Assembly (NCBI RefSeq): GCF_036898095.1
Contig: NC_090726.1
Location: 165,179,973 to 165,243,972 of the forward strand
Direction of reading: 5' to 3'
Length of the DNA stretch: 64,000 nucleotides
Origin: Palaemon carinicauda
Taxonomy: Eukaryota; Arthropoda; Malacostraca; Decapoda; Palaemonidae
This document shows positions 14,311 through 27,040 of this stretch, piece after piece. Under the pieces are notes generated by a model, which had not been told where the DNA came from, made no database searches, and saw only the letters and a program-made list of their open reading frames with translations. The first letter of the stretch is position 1; each line of letters begins with the position of its first letter. The position numbers and the translations under genes are program-made.

Positions 14311-16640
14311 TTTTCCGACAAATAAACATCTAGAGGAATAATTACTCTGTGATAGTTCCTTAGTACGTAGTAATTTTGAAAGAATTGGGAAAAAACGAAA
14401 AAATGGCAATCACCGGTAAATCGAACACATACCTATATATACGCCATATCTGGCTAAAAAAAAAAGATAGGCATGGGTAGCCAGATCATCTAGAAACACT
14501 TTCCAACACTATAAAAATATAAGTTTTGCGACACTACTTGCCAATTCCTTACGGTAACATGACTAAGCGAAAAAATGCAAAACAAATTAAAAGGGGCACT
14601 CGCGGAAAAATGGCTAACATTTTAATATACGGCATTTCAAAAAAAGAAAATTCAGCCACGTGCTAGGCAAACCATCAAGGCACATTTTCCGACAAATAAA
14701 CATCTAAATGAATCATTACTCTGTGATAGTTCCTTAGTACGTAGTAATTTTGAAAGAAATGGGAAAAAACGAAAAAATGGCAATCACAGGAAAATCGAAC
14801 ACAAACCTATATATACGCCATATCTGGCTAAAAAAAAAAAAAGATAGGCATGGGTAGCCAGATCATCTAGAAACACTTTCCAACACTATAAAATTATAAG
14901 TTTTGCGAAACTACTTGCCAATTCCTTACGGTAACATGACTAAGCAAAAAAATGCAAAACAAATAAAAAGGGGCACTCGTGGAAAAATGGCCATTCTAAT
15001 ATACGGCATTTCAGAAAAAAAAAATTTCAGCCACGTGCTAGGCAAACCATCAAGGCACATTTTCCGACAAATAAACATATAAATGAATCATTACTCTGTG
15101 ATAGTTCCTTAGTACGTAGTAATTTTGAAAGAAATGGGAAAAAACGAAAAAATGGCAATCACAGGAAAATCGAACACATACTTATATATACGCCATATCT
15201 GGCTAAAAAAAAATAGGCATGGGTAGCCAGATCATCTAGAAACACTTTCCAACACTATAAAAATATAAGTTTTGCGACACTACTTGCCAATTCCTTATGG
15301 TAACATGACTAAGCAAAAAAATGCAAAACAAATAAAAAGGGCCACTCGCGGAAAAACGCCCAACATTCTAATATACGGCATCTCAGATAAAAAAAAAGAC
15401 ATGTACGTGTTAGCCCAACCATCAAGGCACACTTTCTAACACATAAACATGAAAAAAAAATCAATAATATACCGCAATTCCTTACTACGTAGTAAATTTT
15501 TACAAATATTGAAAAAAAAACAGAAATTGGCAACCGCAGTTAAATACCCAATATACCAATAACTACGTCGTATCTGACAAAAACAAAATCACGCATGGGT
15601 AGCCAGATCATCTAGACACACTTTCCAACACTAAAAAAGCAAAATTTTTACGACACTATTTCGCAATATCTTACGGAAAAATGACTTGGCAAAAAAATGA
15701 AAAAAAATGAAAAAGGGGTACTCGCGGTAAAATGCCCGACATTCTAATATACGGCATCTCAGATAAAAAAAAAAGACATGCACGTGTTAGCCCAACCATC
15801 AAGGCACACTTTCTAACACATAAACATGAAAAAACAAATGAATAATATATGGCAATTCCTTACTACGTAGTAATTTTTACAAATATTGAAAAAAAACAGA
15901 AATTGGCAACCGCAGTTAAATACCCAATATACCAATAACTACGTCGTATCTGACAAAAACAAAATCACGCATGGGTAGCCAGATCATCTAGACACACTTT
16001 CCAACACTAAAAAAGCAAAATTTTTACGACACTATTTCGCAATATCTTACGGAAAAATGACTTGGCAAAAAAATGAAAAAAAATGAAAAAGGGGTACTCG
16101 CGGTAAAATGCCCGACATTCTAATATACGGCATCTCAGATAAAAAAAAAGACATGCACGTGTTAGCCCAACCATCAAGGCACACTTTCTAACACATAAAC
16201 ATGAAAAAACAAATGAATAATATATGGCAATTCCTTACTACGTAGTAATTTTTACAAATATTGAAAAAAAACAGAAATTGGTAACCGCAGTTAAATACCC
16301 AATATACCAATAACTACGTCGTATCTGACAAAAACAAAGTCATGAATGGGTAGCCAGATCATCTAGACACACTTTCCAACACTAAACAAGCAAAAGTTTT
16401 ACGACACTATTTGGCAATATCTTACGGAAAAATGACTTGGCAAAAAAATGAAAAAAAATGAAAAAGGGGCACTCGCGGTAAAATGGTCCTCGTGGTAATG
16501 AACGACATTTTAACTAAAAAAAAAATCATGCACATGGTAGCCAAACAATCCACCAAGACTTTCCACAACTGATAACCTATACAAGTTGCCCCATTCCACG
16601 ACAATTTCATAATACGTAATAACTTTGATAATTATGCAAA
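14311..16640. repeat. ~375-bp tandem repeat array inside the transposon (about six copies)
   Basis: Successive copies can be anchored near 14311, 14685, 15060, 15432, 15808, 16183 and 16558, giving periods of 372-377 bp. Shared landmarks are a TACGTAGTAA core, GGGTAGCCAGATCATCTAGA, ACACTTTCCAACACTA and GGGGCACTCGCGG or close variants. The first three copies form one subfamily (TTCCGACAAATAAACATC, CTTAGTACGTAGTAA). The next three form another (CTTTCTAACACATAAACATG, CTTACTACGTAGTAA). Copies starting at 15808 and 16183 are nearly identical, pointing to recent expansion. The last copy is partial and decays by about 16640. No frame runs through the unit. Confidence 0.88.
15482..15495. other. 14-bp perfect palindrome in the ~375-bp repeat
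   Basis: TTACTACGTAGTAA is its own reverse complement. It recurs at the same place in the next two units (15860-15873 and 16235-16248). The first subfamily has TTAGTACGTAGTAA, which is one change from symmetry. A protein-binding role is possible but not shown. Confidence 0.6.
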
Positions 16641-16649
16641 CTACCTTAG

Positions 16650-16683
16650 AAGGGTAAACTCGGTCGCGCTCGACCCCGACGCG
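16650..16683 (+). repeat. Subterminal GC-rich motif, right internal copy
   Basis: Direct repeat of the left subterminal motif at 13343-13376, matching at about 29 of 34 positions. It lies about 185 bp inside the right border and in direct orientation, so it is not part of the simple inverted-repeat structure. It may mark an internal duplication or an older nested element end. Confidence 0.65.
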
Positions 16684-16851
16684 TCTCAGAAATCGGGGAA
16701 GGACTACAGCTACAGCAATGCACATCTGGACACTACTAGAGCGTGTAGGGGAGACACCTCCTGCAGGTCGATCACCCACAAATTCAGTCACGGGGGTGAG
16801 TCACGTGAGAAAAACCTGTTTTTTTTTGACGCTCGGGGTCGCGAACGACCC
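16684..16851. other. Unique right interior of the transposon
   Basis: About 170 bp of comparatively GC-rich DNA with no repeat partner that I can see in the window, except the GCTCGGGGTCGCGAACGACC stretch near 16831, which mirrors the left subterminal motif. A short open frame crosses this region and runs into satellite; it is not credible as a gene. Confidence 0.55.
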
Positions 16852-16868
16852 ATCGTCCCTATCCAGGG
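16852..16868 (-). repeat. Right terminal inverted repeat of the piggyBac-like element
   Basis: Reads ATCGTCCCTATCCAGGG on the plus strand. Its reverse complement starts CCCTGGATAGG like the left end, with mismatches only at positions 12 and 16. Confidence 0.9.
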
Positions 16869-16872
16869 TTAA
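16869..16872. repeat. TTAA target-site duplication, right
   Basis: TTAA directly follows the terminal GGG and is continuous with satellite (TATCATTAATATTTTT) that matches the right flank of the empty paralogous sites. Confidence 0.92.
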
Positions 16873-16981
16873 TATCATTAATATTTTTAATATCATTAAT
16901 ATTTTCAATATTATTAATATTTTCAATATTATTATTTTTAAAATTATTATTAATTTTAAAATCATTAATATTTTTAAAATC

Positions 16982-18331
16982 ATTAATAATTTTAAAGTAT
17001 TCATATTTTAAATTTATTAATAATTTTAAAATTATTAATATTTTCAAAATTATTAATATTTTTGAAATCCTTAAGATTTTTAAAATAATCAGTATTTTCA
17101 AAATTATTAATATTTTCAAAAGGATTAATGTTTTTAAAATTATTATTATTTTTAAAATTATTAATATTTTTAAAATTATTAATATTTTTAAAATTATTAA
17201 TATTTTAAAAGCCATTAATATTTTTAAAATTATTAATATTTTTAAAATCATCAATATTTCTAAAATCATCAATATTTTTAAAATCATTAATATTTTTAAA
17301 ATTATTGATATTTTTAAAATTATTATTTTTTTATTATTAATAATTTTAAAATTATTAATATTTTCAAAATTATTAGTATTTTTAAAAGGATTAATATTTT
17401 TAAGATTATTAATATATTTAGAATTATTAATACTTTTAAAATTATTAATATTTTAAAAGCCATTAATATTTTAAAAGCCATTAATGTTTTCAAAATTATC
17501 AATATTTTTAAAATCATTCATATTTTTAAAATCATTATTATTTTTGAAATCATTAATAATTTTAAAATTATTAATATTTTTAAAATTAATATTTTTAAAA
17601 TCATTGATATTTTCAAAATTATTCATATTTTTAAAATCATTAATATTTTTGAAATTATTAATAATTTTAAAATATTCATATTTTAAATTTATTAATAATT
17701 TTAAAATTATTAATATTTTCAAAATTATTAATATTTTTAAAATCCTTAAGATTGTTAAAATTATCAGTATTTTCAAAATTATTAATAATTTCAAAAGGAT
17801 TAATGTTTTTAAAATTATTATTATTTTTAAAATTATTAATATTTTTAAAATTATTAATATTTTTAAAATTATTAATATTTTAAAAGCCATTAATATTTTA
17901 AAAATTAGTAATATTTTTAAAATCATCAATATTTCTAAAATCATCAATATTTTTAAAATCATTAATATTTTTAAAATTATTGATATTTTTAAAATTATTA
18001 TTTTTTTTATTATTAATAATTTTAAGATTATTAATATTTTCAAAATTATTAGTATTTTTAAAAGGATTAATATTTTTAAGATTATTGATATATTTAAAAT
18101 TATTAATACTTTTAAAATTATTAATATTTTAAAAGCCATTAATATTTCAAAAGCCATTAATGTTTTCAAAATTATCAATATTTTTAAAATCATTCATATT
18201 TTTAAAATCATTAATATATTTAAAATCATTAATAATTTTAAAATTATTAATATTTTCAAAATTAATATTTTTAAAATCATTGATATTTTCAAAATTATTC
18301 ATATTTCTAAAATCATTAATATTTATGAAAT
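16982..18331. repeat. ~675-bp tandem duplication of satellite
   Basis: The segment beginning ATTAATAATTTTAAAG near 16982 recurs from 17657 with an offset of about 675 bp, including the paired AAAAGCC markers, the AAAGGATTAATATT marker and the TTATTTTTTTATTATTAAT marker. The edges are approximate because both lie inside monomers. Confidence 0.75.
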
Positions 18332-19511
18332 TATTAAAATTTTCAAAATTATTGATATTTTTAATTGGATTAATATTTTAAAACTATTATTTTAAAAATT
18401 ATTAATATTTTAAAAATTATTAATATTTTTAAAATAATTAATATTTTAAGTCATTAATATTTTCAAAATCATCTATATTATTAAAATCATTAATATTTTT
18501 AATATCATTAGTATTTTTTAAAATTATTAATATTTTTAAAATTATTAATATTTTTAAGATTGATATTTTAAAGATTATCAATATTTTCAAATTTATTAAT
18601 ATTTTTACAATTATTGATATTTTTTAAATTATCCATATTTTTAGAATTATCCATATTTATAAAACTATTCATATTTTCAAAATTATTCATATTTTTAAAA
18701 TTATTAATATTTTTAAAATTATTCAGATTTTGTAAATTATTAATATTTTCAAAATTATTCATATTTTGTAAATTATTAATATTTTCAAAATTATTCATAT
18801 TTTTAAAATTATATTTATTTTCAGAATTATTAGTATTTTCAAAATTATTCCTATATTCAAAATTATCAGTAATTCCAAAATTATTTGTATTATAATTATT
18901 AGTATTTTTAGAATTATTATTATTTTTGAAATCATAAGTATTTATGAAATTATTGGTATTTTTGAAATTATTAGTATTTTTGAAATTATTAGTATTTTAA
19001 AAAATATAAATATTTTTAAAATTATTATTATCTTTAAAATTATTGGTATTTTTCAAATTATCAGTATTTTTTTAAATTATTAATATTTCTTAAATTATCA
19101 ATATTTTTTAATTATCAATATTTTTTAAAATTATTAACATTTTTTTAATTATTAATATTTTTAAAATTATTGATATTTTTAAAATTATCAATATTTTGAA
19201 AATTATTAAGTTAAAATTATCAATATTTTTAAAATCATTAATAATCTTAAAATTATTGATAATTTTAAAATTATTAATATTTTCAAAATTATCAATATCT
19301 TTAAAATCATTAATATTTTTAAAATTAATCATATTTTTAAAATTATTAATATTTTTTTAAATTATCAATATTTTTTAAATTATCAATATTTTTTGAATTA
19401 TCAATATTTTTTAAAATTATTAACATTTTTTTAATAATTAATATTTTCAATATTATTGATAATTTTAAAATTATAAATTATTTTAAATTCATTGATAATT
19501 TTAAAATTATT

Positions 19512-19612
19512 AACCCTTTTACCCCCAAAGGACGTACTGGTACGTTTCACGAAAAGCCATCCATTTACTCCCATGGACACACCGGTACGTCCTTGCAAAA
19601 AAATGCTATAAA
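19512..19612 (+). repeat. GC-richer island, copy B2
   Basis: Type B by its CCATTTACTCCC spacer. The right arm reads ACACACCGGTACGTCC, one change from B1. It is the first island after the transposon and defines the start of a clean B-C-A series. Confidence 0.85.
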
Positions 19613-22172
19613 TTTTTTTTTCAAATTTTTAAAAATCATTAATATTTTTGAAATTATTAATATTTTTGAAATTATTAATATTTTTTTAATTAAAAATATT
19701 TTTAAAATTATTGATATTCTTAAAAATCAATAATATTTTCAAAATCATTATTTTTGAAATTACTAATATTTCTAAAATAAAACATATTTTCAAAATCATT
19801 AATATTTTTTAAATTATTAATATTTTTAAAATTATCAGTATTTCTAAAATTATTATTTCTTAAAATTAATGATATTTATAAAATTATATATATTTTTCAA
19901 ATTATTAATATTTTTAAAATTGTTAATATTTTTTAAATCATCAATATTTTAAAAATTATTAAAATTTTTAAAATTTTTGATATTTTCAAAATTATTAAAA
20001 TTTTTTAAATTATTAATATTTTTTAAAATATTAATATTTTTTTAAATTATTAATTTTTTAATTTAATATTTTTCAAATTATTAATATTTCTAAAATTTTT
20101 GATATATTTTAAATTATTAATAATTTTAAAATTATTAATATTTTTTGAATTATTTATATTTTTAATATTATTAATATTTTTAATATTATTATACTTTAAA
20201 TATTATTGATATTTTTAATATTATTAATATTTTTAGTATTATTATTTTTAATATTATTAATATTTTTAATATTTTTAATATTATTATTTTTAATATTATT
20301 AATATTTTTAATATCATTGATATCTTAAAATATTTATATTTTTAAAATAATTAGTATTTTTTAAAATTATTAGTATTTTAAAAATTATTAGTATTTTTAA
20401 AATTATTAGTATTTTCAAAATTATCAATATTTTTAAAATTACTGATATTTTTAAATTATTAATATTTTTCAAATTATCAGTATTTTTTTAATTAATATTT
20501 TTTTAAATTATCAATATTTTTTGAATTATTAATATTTTCAAAATTATTGATATTTTTAAAATTATTAATATTTTTAGAATTATTAGTAATTTTGAAATCA
20601 TTAATATTTTAAAAATCATTAATAATTTTAAAATATTTATATTTCTATTATTAATAATTTAAAAATTATTAATATTTTCAAAATGACTAAAATTTAAAAA
20701 ATCATTAAGATTTTGAAAATTATTGATATTTTAAAAAATAATAATATTTTTAAAAGGATTGATATTTTTAAAATTATTAATATTTCTAAAATTATTAATA
20801 TGTTTAAAATTATTAATATTTTAAAAGCCATTGATATTTTTAAAATTATTAATATTTTTTAAATCATTAATATTTTTAAAATCATTAATATTTTTAAAAT
20901 TATTAAGTTTTAAAATTATTAATATTTTTAAAATCATCAATATTTTCAAAATTATTGATATTTTTAAAAGGATTAATATTTTTAAAATTATTAATATTTT
21001 TGAAATTATTATTTTTAAAATTATTAATATTTTTAAAATAATTAATATTTCAAGTCATTAATATTTTTAGAATCATCAATAATTCTAATATCATTAATAT
21101 TTTTAAAATCATTAGTATTTTTAAAATTATTAATATTTCTAAAATTTTTAATATTTTTAATATTAATATTTTAAAGATTATTAATATTTTCAAAATTATT
21201 AATATTTTTACAATTATTGGTATTTTTAAAATTATCCATATTTTTAGAATTATTCAAATTTTTGAAATTATTCACAATTTCAAAATTATTCATATTTTTA
21301 AAATTGTCAATATTTTTAAAATTATTCAGATTTTGTAAATTATTTGTATCTAAAATTATTCGAATTTTTAAAACTATTCATATTTTTAAAATTATATTTA
21401 TTTTTAAAATTATTAGTATTTTTAAAATTATTCGTATTTTTAAAATTATTAGTAATTTCAAAATTATTCGTATTCTTAAAATTATTAGTATTATTAGAAT
21501 TATTAATATTTTTAAAATCATTAGTATTTTTGAAATTATTGGTATTTTTGAAATTATTAGTATTTTTTAAATTATTAGTATTTTAAGAATAATAAATATT
21601 TTGAAAATTATTAGTATTTTTAAAATTATAAGTATTATTAAAATTATCAGTATTTTTTAAATTATTAATATTTTTTAATATTATACATTTTTTTAAAATT
21701 ATCAATATCTTTTAAATTATCAATATTTTTTTAAAAATTATTAAAATTTTTTAAATTATTAATATTTTTAAAATTATTGATATTTTCAAAATTATTAATA
21801 TTTTTAAAATTATTAATAATTTTAAAATTATCAATATATTCTAAAATCATTAATAATTTCAAAATTATTAATATTTTTGAAATTATTAGTATTTTTAAAA
21901 TTATTAATTATTTTAAAATTATTAATATTTTCAAAATTATCAATATTTTTAAAATCATTAATATTTTTAAAATTATCCATATTTTTAAAATTATTAATAT
22001 TTTCTAAATTATCAATATTTTTTAAATTATCAATATTTTTTAAATTAACATTTTTTTAATTATTAATATTTTTAAAATTATTGATATTTTTAGAATTATT
22101 AATATTTTTAAAATTATTGATATTTTCAAAATTATAAATATTTTCAAAATCATTAATAATTTTAAAATTATT

Positions 22173-22271
22173 AACCCTTTTACTCCCAAAGGACGTACTG
22201 GTACGTTTCACAAAAGCCATCCCATTACACCCATGGACATACCAGTACGTCCTTGCACAAAATGCTATAAA
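22173..22271 (+). repeat. GC-richer island, copy C2
   Basis: Type C by ACTCCC near its start, CCCATTACACCC in the spacer and GCACAAAATGC after the right arm. The right arm has CCAG in place of CCGG, which raises pairing with the left arm to 15 of 16. The change is also the ordinary product of CpG decay. It lies 2661 bp after B2. Confidence 0.85.
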
Positions 22272-24162
22272 TTTTTTTTTTTCAAATTTTTAAAATTAGT
22301 ATTTTTAAAATTATTAATAATTTTAAAATTATTAATATTTTCAAAATATAATTTTTTTAAATCATTTATATTTTTGAAATTATCAATATTTTTAAAATTA
22401 TTAATATTTTTTGAATTATCAATATTTTTTAAAATCATTAATAATTTTAAAATCATTATTATTTTCAAAATTATTAATATTTCTAAAATTACAAATATTA
22501 TCAAAATCATTATTATTTTTAAATTTTCAATATTTTAAAAATAATTAATATGTTTAAAATTATAAATATTTTCAAAATTATCAATATTTTTAAAATCATT
22601 AATATTTTCAAAATTATCAGTATTTTTAAAATGATTATTATTTTCAAAATTAATAATCTTTATAAAATTATTTATATTTTTTAAATTATTATTATTTTTA
22701 AAATTATTAATTTCTCAAAAATATTAATATTTTTAAAATTGTTAATATTTTTAAAATCATTAATAATTTTAAAATTATTAATATTTTTAAAATTAATATT
22801 TTTAAAATCATCGATATTTTCAAAATTATTCATATTTTTAAAATCATTAATATTTTTGAAATTATTATTATTTTCAAAATTATTGATATTTTTAAATGGA
22901 TTATTTTAAAAATCATTATTATTTTCAAAATTATTAATATTTTAAAAATTATTAATATTTTTAAAATCATTAATCTTTTAAGTCATTAATATTTTCAAAA
23001 TCATCTATATTTTTAAAATCATTAATATTTTCAAAATCATCACTATTTTTTAAAATTATTAATATTTTTAAAAATTATTATTATTTTTAAGATTGATATT
23101 TCAAAGATTATTAATATTTTCAAAATTATTAATATTCATACAATTATTGGTATTTTTAAAATTATCCATATTTTTAGAATTATCCATATTTATAAAATTA
23201 TTCATATTTTCAAATTTATTCATATTTTTAAAATTATCATTATTTTTAAAATTATTCAGATTTTGTAAATTATTAATATTTTCAAAATTATTCAGATTTC
23301 GTTAATTATTTGTATCTAAAATTGTTCGTATTTTTAAAATTATTCATATTTTTAAAAATAATATTTATTTTCAAAATTATTAGTATTTTCAAAATTATTC
23401 GTATTTTTTAAATTCTCAGTAATTTCAAAATTATTTTTATTCTTAAAATTATTAGCATTTTTAGAATTATTAATATTTTTGAAATCATTAGTATTTTTAA
23501 AATTATTGGTATTTTTTATTTTATTAGTATTTTTTAAATTAATAGTATTTTAAAAATTATAAATATTTTTAAAATTATTAGTATCTTTAAAATTATTGGT
23601 ATTTTTCAAATTATCAGTATTTTTTAAAATTAATATTTGTTTAAACTTATTAATATTTTTTAAATTATCAATATTTTTTTAATTATCAATATTTTTTCAA
23701 AATATTAAATTTTTTTTAATTATTAATATTTTTAAAATTATTGATATTTTTAAAATTATTAATATTTTGAAAATTATTAATAGTTTTAAAATTATCAATA
23801 TTTTTAAAATCATTAATAATTTTAAAATTATTAATATTAGTATTTTTAAATTATTGATAATTTTAAAATTATTGATAATTTTAAAATTATTAATATTTTC
23901 AAAATTATCAATATTTTTAAAATCATTAATATTTTTAAAATTATGCATATTTTTAAAATTATTAATAATTTTTAAATTATCAATATTTTTTAAATTATCA
24001 ATATTTTTTGAATTATCAATATTTTTCTAAATTATTAAAATTTTTTTAATAATTAATATTTTCAAAATTATTGATATTTTTAGAATTATTAATATTTTTA
24101 AAAGTATTGATTATTTTAAAATCATAAATTATTTTAAATTCATTGATAATTTTAAAATTATT

Positions 24163-24263
24163 AACCCTTTTACCCCCAAAGGACGTACTGCTACGTTTCA
24201 CGAAAAGCCATCCCTTTACCCCCATGGACATACCGGTTTGTCCATGCAAAAAAAGGCTATAAA
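24163..24263 (+). repeat. GC-richer island, copy A2
   Basis: Type A by its CCCTTTACCCCC spacer and GGTTTGTCC right arm. The left arm carries one further change (CTGCTACG). It lies 1990 bp after C2 and exactly 19809 bp after A1. Confidence 0.85.
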
Positions 24264-27040
24264 TTTTTTTTTTCAAATTTTTCAAATTATTAGTATTTTT
24301 AAAATTATTAATGATTTCAAGATTATTAATATTTTCAAAATTATAAATTTTTAAAAATCATTAATATTTTTGAAATTATTAATATTTTTAAAATTATTAA
24401 TATTTTTTTAGTTAAAAATATTTTTTAAATTATTGATATTTTAAAAAATCATTAATATTTTTAAAATCATTATTTTTGAAATTATTAATATTTCTAAAAT
24501 AAAAAATATTTTCAAAATCATTAATATTTTTTGAATTATTAATATTTTTTAAATTATCAGTATTTCTAAAATTATTATTTCTTAAAATTATTAATATTTA
24601 TAAAATTATATATATTTTTTAAATCATTAATATTTTTAAAATTGTTAATATTTTTTAAATTATCAATATTTATAAAATTATTTAAATTTTTAAAATTATT
24701 GATATTTTCAAAATTATTAATATTTTCTAAATTATTAATATTTTTTAAAATATTAATATTTTTTTTAAATTATTAATTTTTTAAATTAATATTTTTTAAA
24801 TTATTAATATTTCTAAAATTTTTGATATATTTTAAATTATTGATAATTTCAAAATCATTAATATTTTTGAATATATTAATATTTTTAAATAGGTAATATT
24901 TTTTAAATTACATATATTTTTAAAATTATTAAAATTTTTGAAATTATAGATATTTTTTTAATTAAAATTATTTTCTAAATTATTGATATTTTTTAAATTA
25001 TTAATATTTTTTAAATTATTATATTTTTAATATTAATAATTTTAAAATTATTAATATTTTTTAAATTATTTACATTTTTAATATTATTAATATTCTTAAT
25101 ATTATTATACATTAAATATTATTGATATTTTTAATATTATTAATATTTTTAATATCATCAATATTTTCAATATTATTAATATTTTCAATAATAATGTTTT
25201 TAAAATTATTATTAATTTTAAATTCATTAATATTTTTAAAATCATTAATAATTTCAAAATATTTATATTTTAAATTTATTAATAATTTTAAAATCATTAA
25301 TATTTTCAAAATTATTAATTATTTTCAAAATCCTTAAGATTTTTAAAATTATCAGTATTTTCAAAATTATTAATATTTTGAAAGCCATTAATATTTTTGA
25401 AATTATTAATATTTTTAAATTCATCAATATTTTTTGAATCATCAATATTTTTAAAATTATTAATATTTTTAAAATTATTAATATTTTTAAAATTATTATT
25501 ATTTTTGAAATTGATATTTTTAAAATCATTGATATTTTTAAAATTATTAATATTTTTAAAATTATTTATATTTTTAAAATCATTAATATTTTAAGTTCTT
25601 AATATTTTTTAAATCATCAATATTTTTAAAGTCATTAATATTCTTAAAATCATTAGTATTTTCAAAATTATTAATATTTTTTAAAATTAATAATATTTTT
25701 AAAATTAATATTTTAAAGATTATTAATATTTTCAAAATTATTAATATTTTTACAATTATTGATATTTTTAAAATTATCCATATTTTTGAATTATTCATAT
25801 TTTTAGAATTATTCTTATTTTTAAAATTATTCATATTTTTTAAATTATTATTTTTAAAATTATTAATATTTATAAAATTATTCAGATTTTGTAAAATTAT
25901 TCGTATCTAAAATTATTCGTATATTTAAAACTATTCATATTTCTAAAATTATATTTATTTTTAAAATTATTAGTATTATTTCAAAATTATCCATATTTTG
26001 AAAATTATTCGTATCTAAAATTATTCGTATTTTTAAGATTATTCATATTTTTGAAATTATATATATTTTTAAAATTATTAGTATTTTTTAAATAATAAGT
26101 ATTTTTAAAATTATTAGTATTTTTAGAATTATTAATATTATCAAAATCATTAGTATTTTTAAAATTACTGGTATTTCAGAAATTATTAATATTTTTTAAA
26201 TTACCAGTATTTTTAAAATTATTAATATTGTTAAAATTATTAGTATTTTTAGAATTATTAGTATTTTTAAAATTATCAGTATTCTTCAAATTATTGATAT
26301 TTTTTAAATTATCAATATTTTTCAAATTACCGATATTTTTTCAAAATTATTAACGTTTTTTAAATTATTAATATATTTAAAATCACTATTATTTTCAAAA
26401 TTATTAATATTTCTAAAATTACAAATATTTTCAAAATCATAAATATTTTTAAAATTTTTAATATTTTAAAAATTGTTAATATTTTTAAAATTATAAATGT
26501 TTTCAAAATTATCAATATTTTTAAAATCATTAATATTTTTAAAATTATCAGTATTTTTAAAATGTTATTATTTTCAAAATTAATAATATTTATAAAATTA
26601 TTTATATTTTTTAAATTATTAATATTTTTAAAATTATTAATTTCTCATAAATATTAATGTTTTTAAAATTGTTAATATTTTTTAAATTATCAATATTTTT
26701 AAAATTATTGAAATTTTTAAAATTATTGATATTTTTTAATTATTAATATTCTTTAAAATATTAATATTTTTTAAATTATAAATATTTTTTAAATTAATAT
26801 TTTTTAAATTAATATTTTTTAAAATTATTAATATTTTTAGTATTATTGATATTTTTAATAATATTATACTTTTAATAATATTGATATTTTTAATATTATT
26901 AACAATTTTTAATATTTTTATTTTTACTATTATTAATATTACTAATGTTTTTAATATTATTATATTTAATATTATTATTTTTAATATTATTAATATTTTT
27001 AATATTATTTATAAAATTATTTATATTTTAAAAATTATTA

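Larger units (their letters stand above)
13310..16868. mobile_element. Non-autonomous piggyBac-like DNA transposon (3559 bp)
   Basis: The element is flanked by a TTAA duplication and starts and ends with inverted repeats (CCCTGGATAGG perfect, 15 of 17 overall). Joining the flanks through one TTAA recreates the satellite sequence seen at empty paralogous sites, so both borders are exact. TTAA targeting and terminal CCC are the known hallmarks of the piggyBac superfamily. Just inside both ends lies a GC-rich subterminal motif (CGACCCCGA core followed by an A run, read inward). An autonomous member would carry a transposase of roughly 550-600 residues with a DDD catalytic triad. The longest open frame here is under 100 residues, so the element cannot mobilise itself. 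Most of the interior is a ~375-bp tandem array. Base composition is quite unlike the satellite. Confidence 0.9.

Noticed and set aside
13310..16868. Endogenous virus or retroelement
   Set aside because: No polymerase, integrase or capsid-like frame, no long terminal repeats. The borders are those of a TTAA-specific DNA transposon.
17484..18395. 303-codon open frame on the plus strand, rich in I, F, K and N
   Set aside because: It is monomer read-through: the same region is open on the opposite strand (17471-18193), the residues repeat every six codons, and the 675-bp duplication runs through it. No gene structure is visible.
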